NCBI GenBank assembly: GCA_036245805.1
Contig: BTRK01000005.1
Location: 47,169,216 to 47,233,215 of the forward strand
DNA from: Pristionchus mayeri
Taxonomy: Eukaryota; Nematoda; Chromadorea; Rhabditida; Neodiplogasteridae
Direction of reading: 5' to 3'
DNA: 64,000 nucleotides
The notes beneath the pieces are model-generated. The model was not told the DNA's origin, ran no database searches, and worked only from the letters and a program-made list of their open reading frames with translations. Each line of letters opens with the position of its first letter. The stretch's first letter is position 1. Positions 45,901-56,100 of this stretch are shown piece by piece. The translations under genes were made by a program, and so were the position numbers.

Positions 45901-48900
45901 TGAATATGTACAGGCAGGGATGCTTGAAAAAATGTATGCAAAATTGACCCAAGTACTTGACTTTCCACTCAATTCCACCCAATTCCTTTCCCTCCTCTCA
46001 AATACTTGGTCGATTTGCATCACCAATCAACCCGCTCGATCGGAATTGGGTGAGAGGGAAATGAGAGGCGGGTGAGAGAGATGGGAATTGGGAATTGAAT
46101 GGACATCCCTACTTGGAAGTAAATGCCTCTGGTATTATAAGATCGGTTGAGTGCAAGAGTAAGAAGGAATTGGTAATCTAGCAAATCTTCGGATCAAGGG
46201 TACTTTACGAACCATAAACTCGCCAGGTCAAGGAAATCCAAGTTCCAAAGTTGCCCTACACATTTGCATCGAATTTCCACTTTTCAGCGACTTTCTAGAC
46301 CCAATCAATACTAAATCATGCTACCATACCTCTCCGTTTCACATCATTGGATCCAATTCTTAGAAATAATCAATGCTAATGAAAGCTACCGTACCTCTCT
46401 GTGACTGCCGACGTGATGAGACCGAGCACTTGGTCGAAGACCAGCACCTGCAATAAGTAAATTTAATAATGATGCTCAACGAACAATTTGGATTACTGAT
46501 CTTCGAGAAAGCCATTATGCCTTTGATATATCAAAGGTGACCTGACGTCACAGTTCTCATCCGACTTATCGCCGTCATGCGATAGCAATATTCCACGAAC
46601 ATGGAAACATGAACTATGCAAACCTCTTGAAACACGCCAATTCCAAAGTTGTATTAGTTCCGGTTAAGCCTTCTAACAGAATATCACTAACGATCGCGAA
46701 AAATATTTTTTAGTTGTTTGGTAGACGATGCTGAATGATACTACAAGCATCAACGATAACTGCATTTGTAACTTCGATGAAACACGTACCTTCCTGCCGA
46801 TGTGCACTGCACCCTGGTGGAGCATGAGCGAGAGCTGATCGATGCTGAAATTACGAAAATTTAGAAAAAAAAACAAATTGAAAAAATAAGCAGTATGCTA
46901 GCCAGGTGCATTTGAGTTACCCAAAGATTTCAAAAATAATGCTAGGGCACAAATGTGTACAAGCAAGCAAAATGAATTTGAGATCGTGAATTAGAACTAC
47001 CAAGGTGAAGTTGAGACACAAAGCTTGCTCATATATGAGACTGAAAGGTGATTCTAATGCTTTCCACATACACATTTTCAATCTGAATTCAACATCGGAA
47101 ATGAGGAAAACCTGGGTGATTCAGCGACACATAAATAGCTCATAACAGAGACGGAAAGTGTGATACTAATACTATCATGGAAAAATGGAAAAAAAATGTA
47201 TATTTAGACCCACCGCAGGCATCCGGCACGGTCGTGGTCCTTGCGCAGGTACGCCTCGCACAACAGACGAATCGTTGGCTGGAAATATATTAATATTATA
47301 ATTATTTAGGATATCGGATTAATCAATAACTACCGTACCTCAATATATAACTACCGTACCTCAATCTATAACTACCGTACCTCAATTTATAACTACCGTA
47401 ACCCAATCTATAACTACCGTAACTCAATTTATAACTACCGTACCCCAATCTACATCTACCGTACCTCAATCAATAACTACCGTACCTTGAGAATCAGTAC
47501 TCGATCCTGGTGCTTCTTCGTCTTCCTCCTGATGTACTTGTTCTTTGCGTGCGAGGTGCGAGAGGCGAACGAGGCACTGCCCGAGACCAGCTTCGAGACC
47601 TGTAATTAAGTGATTAATTAATCGACTAAATTACCACATTTCTGAATCTTATAAATACCGGGATGTTTGAAACCTGATTAGAATCAGATGAAATTCAAAA
47701 TTTTTGGACATGGGAACGTTGATGTTTCACAGGTTTGTTAAAAGCAGGACGAAAGTTTTTGCGCGATGGATCCAACAGGTCGGTTGCAAAAAATAGCTTC
47801 GCTTCTGTATAATCGCTAATGATATCGTATTGCCTCATCGAATACCGTAAACCTACCGTAATCCTTTGATCGATCAATAACTACTGTAACCCACCACATC
47901 CTTGGCGCTTACTCCCTCGCCCTTCTTCATCTCGCTGATCTGCTCCTCGGTGAGCGCCTGGCGCGTCTCCGCTTCGATCGCGGACGGCGCGATCACCTGA
48001 CGCGTGAGGAATACGGTAGGTTACAGTATACGCTAGGCAGACCACCGTTAGAGATACGGTACGCTACAGATTCACTACCATACAAAATATTTACAAGTCC
48101 ATCTTGCCGAATTCGAGATAACTTGTGTGAAATCAACGAGAGAGAAAAGAAAATTTTGTTTGCCAACGGGTTTCACGTTCCCAGAGTAGCTTTTCACCCA
48201 GGTTTTCTCAGGATGTCAATAATGAACAAAGACATAAGAATCAATCAAACCTCTCCATTCTCGTTGCCGCAGACTCCGATATTCTCGGCGTCGACAGCGG
48301 CCATGTCTGTAAAATTAATTATAATAATATTTTAAAAAAATAATTATATATTATTCTTCTCGTTCCTGCCGTAACCACAACCAAATATCATGTCCATTCT
48401 GAACCCGGTGCTTCGCTGCTTCCACTATATTATAACTGCCAATGATTCAATACCGTAACCACAAGGCATTACCAATTCTACCGGGAGCATATCGATTCAT
48501 CCCACTCACTCTCGCCTAACAGAATTCTCATCTAGCATTTCACCTGCTACGCAAAGAAGCCCCGTAAAGAAGCCCGGCACCGTAATCAATAAGACCCAAA
48601 CTTGGATGTTCGGTGTTACCACTAGATCCCTCACATATGAACACACTTGTTTTACGAACACGCTAAAAAAAAACCATAAATCAATGTCCAAAGCCATAAA
48701 CCCATGAACAGGGTGTTCACTGCTTCCACTCACAATCGTGCTATTTCACCGGTCTTACAACGCAGAATAAAGGTAGCCATTTCATGCGAAGCGATCGATA
48801 CATCCCGACTAACCGATATCTCCTAAGGAAAGTTAGGCAAACTCTTGCAGTGCGCCGCAGCGACTAATCACAAATTTTCTACGCAAAAAATTGAATTTCG

Positions 48901-49731
48901 AAATAACTCACCGATATCTCCGCCGTCCCTCTTCCTCAGGTCCTCTACGGTGGCGGGCACGAGTCGTTTGCCGATCACTTCGAAGAGACCGAACGGATGC
49001 CCGAAGGCACTCTCCGCCTAGAACAATGGTGGTTAATTAAGCTGATAGCTTATTAATTAGCTACTTATTCAGTGGCTGTTCACCTGGATCTAAGATAATT
49101 AATCAATTTTACGAGAAACAGAAACTACACTCCACCGAGCTAGTAAATCTGAGAAAAAGGAGAAACATTCAAACGCCTGGTTCATTTAGGTTTCGCGAGC
49201 ATTATATTACCAGTTGCGAACTGCCATTCTCAATCGCAGTGCTGGTTCTATTTGATTTTAAAATAGTAGAAGAAAACAAAAACAAAAACAACAAAAACAA
49301 AAAAGCCCACCTCGAATCGCAGTTTCTCGACGAGCACATTCGAGTTGGCGGTGAGACGGACGACGCGCTGATGCTCGCCTCCGACCTTCCGCACGACCGC
49401 ATAGCAGCCCTCAGCTGGAATGACATAATATTTAAATTTTAATCAAAAGAATAGCAGGTGGTTTTGCTGTTTCAATTGGAAGTTCTACTCAAACGCTCTT
49501 ATAGGCCTCGGAAAGACTAGCTAACGAGCTTATTCATGCCTGCCCAGTTTAGGCAATCATGTATTCAGTATTAGACTATTAGTAACTGCTGAAAAGCAAT
49601 GCTAAGAAGGTAGAGTACTTGAACTAGTGCCATTTCGGGCGAACTGAAACCAGAAACTGACTAATAACGGGCATGGAGGCGTCCAGCGGCGCGGCGCTCT
49701 CGAGAGAAGTCCCGCTCTCGATCGTTGTCAT
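42926..49731 (-). CDS. TRMT6: tRNA m1A58 methyltransferase non-catalytic subunit (TRM6/Gcd10 family)
   Basis: TRM6 pairs with the catalytic Trm61 to make m1A58 in the tRNA T-loop, mainly in the nucleus (established for the family). Exons, 5' to 3', are 49731-49662, 49414-49311, 49017-48912, 48306-48251, 47996-47895, 47599-47486, 47278-47214, 46844-46790, 46447-46395, 45571-45481, 45284-45180, 44401-44279, 44128-44059, 43905-43811, 43429-43346 and 43027-42926. They total 1395 nt, 464 aa plus TGA, with all phases consistent; human TRMT6 is 497 aa. Family landmarks seen are EEQISEMKKGEG, KNKYIRRKTKKH, VLVFDQVLGLITSAV, GAGSCIHLHRG, a charged acidic/Gln-rich middle (exons 11-12), RPSGNVVVYSP, WLRERGAIHVVLS and QVLPSRTHP...VGGYVLA. 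A TTATCAG acceptor lies 2 bp before the ATG, suggesting trans-splicing. Only exon 1's donor is uncertain. This copy is intact, unlike the array downstream. Confidence 0.92.
44475..45037. mobile_element. hAT-type MITE in TRM6 intron 11
   Basis: Termini TAGGGCGGCGAAAACGA and its inverted counterpart ...TCGTTTTTCCCGCCCTA are flanked by a perfect 8-bp duplication TAAAGTAC (44467-44474, 45038-45045). Inner arms rich in GAGTCGAGTC also pair. An 8-bp TSD with TAGGG ends is typical of hAT elements. No transposase is present. It landed in a tandem copy of the exon 11 junction. Confidence 0.85.
45665..46111. mobile_element. hAT-type MITE in TRM6 intron 9
   Basis: Termini TAGGGATGCCCATTCAATTC and ...GAATTGAATGGACATCCCTA are inverted repeats. 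They are flanked by a perfect 8-bp duplication CTTGGAAG (45657-45664, 46112-46119). The interior repeats CCAAGTACTTG blocks on both strands. No coding capacity. Confidence 0.9.
46516..46580. mobile_element. Degenerate TGACGTCA-type MITE in TRM6 intron 8
   Basis: The centre GCCTTTGATATATCAAAGG is followed by TGACGTCACAGTTCTCATCC, matching the right half of the element at 60271-60363. The left arm is largely lost. Confidence 0.6.
47318..47486 (-). repeat. 21-bp tandem repeat seeded at the TRM6 exon 6 donor
   Basis: Eight units of about 21 bp (minus strand GAGGTACGGTAGTTATAGATT) fill most of intron 6. The first unit is continuous with the true junction CTCAAG|GTACGGTAG at 47485/47486. Most units offer a decoy donor of the form GAG|GTACGGTAG. 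The array copies of this intron elsewhere do not have the repeat. Confidence 0.9.
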
Positions 49732-50151
49732 GGCTGATAACAATATTACAATTAAAGAAATACAATGAAAGTGGTATTTACGTAATCGACAAAAATTTCG
49801 AAGGAAGAGGTAGACGATTTTACTTACAGTATGAAAATTAGTTCAGATTACTAGATGCGTTGTGTCAAATATATTATTTGCACTTTTTTGAAACCCCATT
49901 TTCCCTAGTTTGTATTTATCCCTGTTTTGACTGCTCAATACCATTTTTATCATTATTTTCTGATCACCAATCGCGCCTCTTTCTATTTTTGTCTTCAATA
50001 TAATTTTTCCCCGTTTTCATTACCTCGAAAGTGCACTCTAGCCGGGAACTTTGTTTGCGCTCTGTATTACTCATCACTTGCGTGGCGTCATTTCGCTTTG
50101 CTCTACTATGACCTCCTCGCGTTCGATTTTAACTTGGAAATATTTCAGAAA
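49732..50151. promoter_or_regulatory. Divergent intergenic region between TRM6 and phosphatase genes
   Basis: The two start codons face away from each other across 420 bp, so a shared or bidirectional promoter is likely. Acceptor-like sites sit at both edges: TTATCAG before the TRM6 ATG (minus) and TATTTCAG at 50141-50148 before the phosphatase ATG, which suggests spliced-leader addition. No specific factor site was recognised. Confidence 0.5.
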
Positions 50152-53100
50152 ATGCCCGAAATCCATCCGGTCACACACGTCATCTTCGACTTTGACGGAC
50201 TGCTGGTGAGTATTCCCTCTTTAATTGATGACATCATCGATGACACTTCGTCAATGACCGTCAATTGAAGCGTCAACACTTTTTAAAATCGAAAATAGTT
50301 AAAATTCTAATATATATTACTGCAAAATGGTTGAGAATGCTGCAATTCCGTTTAGATCCTCGTAGTTTTGGAGGAGGTCTTGTGTTTCAGCCTCTTTTCA
50401 TCTATTTTTTTTACTTCTATAACTGTGAACACAAAGTCTTAAAGTGACTTAAGGAGCTTTATAGTCGTATAAAGAGCAACTAGACTAAGGTTAATGCAAA
50501 ACTAAGGCTAGACTCTAAGGCAAGACTGGTGAGGCTTATGATTTTAGGTGGACACGGAGATTTGCTACACAGAAGCACTCTCCCGCATGCTCAAGCCCTT
50601 CGGCCGACAGTTCACCATGGAGAAGAAGGCCGGTGAGTGAACAGTTGAAGTTGAAGTTTGCTTGATTACTGTATCGATCGATATTGACTCAATCTGTGGG
50701 TTGTTTCGATCCGGAATCTCGTTATATCATGCTTCGGATATACTGTATCGTTGTGAACGAAATTCGTTAAATAGAACTAGCCTTATCACTCAAGAGGTTC
50801 CTGTTCTTATCAGCGAACATTCCCTGTGACTTGCATTTCGGAGTTCCTAAAGGCCATCACAATGGACTATCCTGATCACATGTGGGCAGGGGTTGCTGTT
50901 GCAACTTGCTCATGAGTACAAAAAATCCGGGAGAGTGCCCTCTAGATGTCACAAAACCGGCAGGGTTTACGAAAACTGAAACCCTAAAGTTATGATAGTC
51001 ACGGTCCAAAAACTGGGGTCTTTCTGCAGGTGGTGCCCATCTTTGATCCAAATAAGCAAATAATTAAATAATCCTCATTCCAGCGATGATGGGAATGAAG
51101 ATGCATGACGCCGTGGTCTGGCTCATCAACCACGAGGGCCTCCACGAGCGAGTGACGCCCGAGGAGTTCATCAAGGTATACGGTATCCGGCCAATCGATG
51201 ATCAAGAGAGTACTGTAGTCAGTGGTACACGAATTTATGGTGGCACCAGGTATCTGATTATAGCATGAGTGCTTAGGATAGGAAGATTAAATGGGCTGGA
51301 AGAGTTCATCAAGGTAAGGTATACTGTAGGCACACAGGAATTGAGGTATACGGTAGGGCTGGCTTCGCAAGGCAATGCTCTCTTCATGCTACCTAGTATC
51401 TCGCCAATAAGAGTGCAGGGAAAATGAAGGGACGATTTCTCCGAATCAGTATACGGTATACGTGTACGGTAGTCATCCAATCGATAATTTCAAATACACA
51501 TACGGTACTATTGTGGTAAACGATTAGGGAGGTATTTGTATTTTTTTCGAAACCAACGGTCAGCTAAGATCAGTCGGAGGATTTCGGGCTTGCCTTGAAT
51601 ATGCCATGAAACAATAATTCTGCAACTTAAAAGGTACTTTGATATAGTTGTTTTGACTTAAGCCGCCCGGTTAGATTCACCTGACATGCTTGCACTTCTT
51701 CGATTTCGGTTAGTTCTATTGGCCGACGGCACTTCTGCTATCGTGAGAATACTATACAAATTCTGGAAAGAATTGGCCTAATTTCGGACTTCTTATAGAC
51801 CGCAAAAGATTGAAAATTATGATACATCGATGTGAGAGAATTTCGATTGAACAACCACCCCGTGCTTTGGCGATGCACACGTGTTTTATCATATGGAAAG
51901 GCAGTTTGCACTAGTGGTCGACCGACAAAAGATATGAAAAATCACTAATTACCTTTTCCCTTGCGAGGAATATGTGAACAGTTAGGCAATGTATATTCAA
52001 CGTTTCGCGATAGGGCATAGGGAGAGATGACTAGAGAACGAGAGAGTGTGCTATTTGAAGAGGCTACAGTAACCTTTTGATAAAATTCAAAGTTTTCTGT
52101 GTCAGATTTCGTGACAAATGATTTAGTGATAAAAATTGATGCAGGACTACGTGGTGCATCTGGACGAGCTGCTGCGACACGGCCCGCTCAAGGATGGCGC
52201 CGAGCGAATCGTTCGCCACCTCGATAAGCACAGTAAGTACTACTGTTGAATGGATTGTTGCCGGGATAGTAGTCAAGGGTAACCGGCGAGTACCGGAGTC
52301 TCACTGGCTATAGGTAGGCAGTGGTTGGAACATAACTGAAAACCTGTGGGGTCGAGAGTTAAAATCTGGTGAACAAATATTCCGGGAAAAAAATGCAATT
52401 CCTCCCTGAAGTTTCATGCTTCTCAACTATTCTATTTTAAGGTGCAAGTGGTTTCAGGCGATCATAGAGCTGGTGATAATAGAATATGATCACACTTTGT
52501 GCTATTTACGTGGGCACTTGACTCTGTGCTTGTCGCAGCAAATATTTTCGAAAATGAACGCTTTATATTACCGCTTACCTCAGTGCTTTCGAAATGAGTC
52601 ATTATTTTGACCTCTGGCGCTACCGTAATCCTACGGTAATCAGTCGCAAGTTATGACAGTAGGGCTTCTTTCAAAATTTGCCCCCCCCCCTATTTGATCT
52701 CTGGTGCTACCGTAATCCTACGGAAATTTGTCTCCGCTTGACATTTGATGTTATCGTATCTCCACTGTAATCAATGACCGCTAACGACAGTAATTTTCGC
52801 AGAGATCCCGATGGCCATCTGCACCGGCAGCAACACGAAGGAGTACGAGCAGAAGGTAAGCTAGTCTGCCGATCTTCTATCTGCCCTCTCTAAATCACAC
52901 ACTCTCTCGCTAGTTAGAAGGGGAACAAACGTATACCTATTGTTGGGGCGACAAACACTGGGTAAATCAAATGCAAGAAATTGGTTGTAAGATACCAGAT
53001 CAGAAGGCGGCTGAGATTCCCGTTCGATGTCGCTTTAGTTGATGACCAAGTGCTGAAACACATCACCACATTGTCGGAAGCAATAGTGTTGAAGCAGCGC

Positions 53101-56100
53101 TTTTCATGGATCTAGGTGTTCGTTGTCTCAGGAAATGCACTGACTGCGAAATTCAAATTCCCATACCAAAACGCCGCTACCGTATTCTTCCTACCGTAAT
53201 CTCCCATTCTAGTGACTCTTCACTCTGGTAGGTCATTTATATCTTATTGACCGACTCTAGTTGCCGACTTATATTGTAATCCTACAGTATAGAATCACAG
53301 TCCTACCGTAACCCTATCGTAATTCTACAGTGCTTCTATCGAAATGCTACAGTAATCCTTGAGTTTCTAACCATCCCATTCCAGTCCGCCAGTCATTCCT
53401 CCCTCTGGCAGCTCATCCCACTCATCGTGCTCACCGGCGACGACCCGCACGTGAAGAACGGCAAGCCGGCGCCCGACGGATACATCGAGACCATCAAGAG
53501 GTACGGTAGAGGATACGGTAGGGTACGGTAGAGTTCAGTAGGTCAGACAAGGTACGTTAGATCTAATTATAGTACTGAACGTTGGGGTTGAAAGCTGTTC
53601 TACGGTTTGTCGTACAATTGCGTGGTAGCTTTTGCAGAATTGTTTCTGCGGAACTTGGTGTTTCAATAGTAACACAAAAGTTAAGGTCATTTTCTTGCTC
53701 AATAATTATTATTTGCCTTCATTAATAATAATTTATCTACGCACGGCACGAGGCGCGGCAGCTTGCAATTTCAGCTGTCGAAAAATATTTTTTTCTCGAA
53801 AATTCTACTCTCCATCTCTACCATTGGTAATACAATATTATTGTTAAAAGAGCCTTCGATTTATATCCAAAAACTGTCATCCATGTTCGCCTCTTCTTTC
53901 TTCCCATATGCTCACGTTCGGCAGTTGCTGAATATGTAACCAGTACACCCAGAAATACATTAACCAGAGCAACATACCCCCTACAAAATTGTGACTACAG
54001 TACTCCTTCGAGGTTCCCCTCTCCGCCCTCATCCGCCCGTCACGTGCTCGTGCTCGAGGACGCTCCGAACGGCGTCAAGAGTGGCCTCGCTGCCGGCTGC
54101 CAGGTCGTCCAGGTACGATGGGGAGGATTACGGTAGTGGATATATACTGTAGGGAATGTATCGCAGTGATACGGTACTTAGGTGTACTATTGTCGTTCAG
54201 GTACGGTAGAGGTGTGGTTCGGGTAATTATGAAACTACGGTAACGGGTAAGTTCGTTAATCTAGATACTGTAGGAAAAGTACTGTAGTTGTACTGTTTTT
54301 GTCCAGGTACAGTGGGGATTAGTACGGTAGTATATAGATGCAGTAGGAAAGGTGCTGCAGTGTTACGATAGTGATATGTGCTGTTGCCGTCCAGATACGG
54401 TAGGGAGTAGTACGGTAACGATGTAGGTACCGTCGTATATAGATATTGTAGGCAAGGTACTGTAGGGATACGGTAGTGATGTGTGCTGTCGCCGTCCTGG
54501 TAGGGTATGAGCGCGATTTGTCAATGTGTAGCAAGGTTATTTGTTGGTTTAAGTTATTTTGTGCAGGGAATGACAACACCGCATTGAATGCATATTGATA
54601 TCGCCATTATTGAGCAGCAGTGAAACATTATTTAGTGGGGCTGCTTTCAAATGTTTCTTTAGAATTATTGTACCGTCTTTCGTAAAATCGAAAGTTGCCA
54701 CGTGCTGTAACGCTGCATACTCGTGTTAGCATAGGGATCTGGTAGACTGTGGCAGTGACTCTACGGATTCCCAGGGATTTCAGTAATTTTCACGAGTGTT
54801 GCCATTAGTGGAGAGATGAAATTTGCAAGGTATATATATATATATATTTATGCTATTTTGTTCGAAATAACGTGTGAGAAAACTGTAATAGAACAGGAAA
54901 TTAATGACGATTAAATGACGAATGAATAACGGGACAATGGGGTCAGGGGGGGGGGGGGGGATCTACTCAGGGGAACTAGTCTGATTCTCGGAATTTACTA
55001 AAAGCCTTGCCGCTCTTGGAAAGAAACTATTGTGTCTGTAGTTGTGGTTCGATCCAGGATTATTGGCATGTTTTCCCATGTATGATTTAAACAGCGCATA
55101 AATAAACGTCGTGTAAAGTAGTTCTGTACCTTTTCCAATTCCTTTTTATCTTTGTTTTTGTAAGGGCTGAATACGGATGAAGCGCTTTCTAAAATCGGTC
55201 TAATGTACATTGAGTACGTTTTTAGGAGTACTTCTATATTTGTGGTTCGTAAGGGTCTGAGTATAGTGTGGCAGGCAGTTTTGGCTTTAATGGATACGTT
55301 AGCGGAATGGTCCGAAAATGAGAGGTTTTTCTGGATAACAAAACCTAGGTCTTTCACTTTTTCTTTTTGCTCTAAAGTTGTGGTGCCTATAGAATATGTT
55401 CGCTTTATATTTGCTCTGCTAAGGTGCAATGAGTTACATTTATGCGCAGCAAGAGGGAGTTGCCACTCTTCTGACCATTTTGCGATTATATTAATTGCTG
55501 ATTGGAGAGGGGCAGGTGAGTTTCCCTTCCTAAAGGATCGATATATTTTTATATCATCGGCATACATTCTTGCGACAACGCCATGATTTTGCACTAGAGT
55601 AGGGATTTCCGAGGTGTAAATTAGGAAGAGCAAAGGTCCTAAGACTGAGCCCTGTGGGACGCCGCTAGTCACAGGCATTGAGGTAGAAAGCGCATCTTTT
55701 ACTCTCACTTGGAATGATCTATGTGTGAGATATCCTGTTATCCATTTTATTGTATTATCAGAGAGACCTATAGTGCTAAGCTTGAGTTTTAGCTTGGGGT
55801 GGGATACTCTGTAAAAAGCTTTTGCGAAATCAAAGTAGATCACGTCAACTGGCTTCTCATCACTAATAGAGGATGTCCAGTGTTCGAGGACTTCGAGCAT
55901 TTGGAGTTCACGAGATCTTTTCTTTCGGAATCCATACTGCTCATCAGGGAAAATTTGTAATTGCTCACAATGGGTAATAATGGATTTGCACAAAATTCGC
56001 TCAACAACTCGGCAGAAGAAGGATGTAATTGAGATAGGCCTGTTATTTAGGGGATTTGAAAAGGGGGGTGATTTCTTAACGGGGGTTACTATGGAATGCC

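Noticed and set aside
48251..48306. TRM6 start at MAAVDAENIG (exon 4)
   Set aside because: Exons 1-3 upstream are in phase and encode the expected N-terminal region (EGCYAVVRK, ESAFGHPFG), so this Met is internal.
49669..49731. Donor CCC|GTTATT for TRM6 exon 1
   Set aside because: It would put exon 2 out of frame. The donor seven bases further (A|GTCAGT) keeps phase and gives PVITEGCYAVV. It is still the least certain junction.
55203..55586. 127-codon plus-strand frame inside the LINE
   Set aside because: It is antisense to the reverse transcriptase palm, a shadow.
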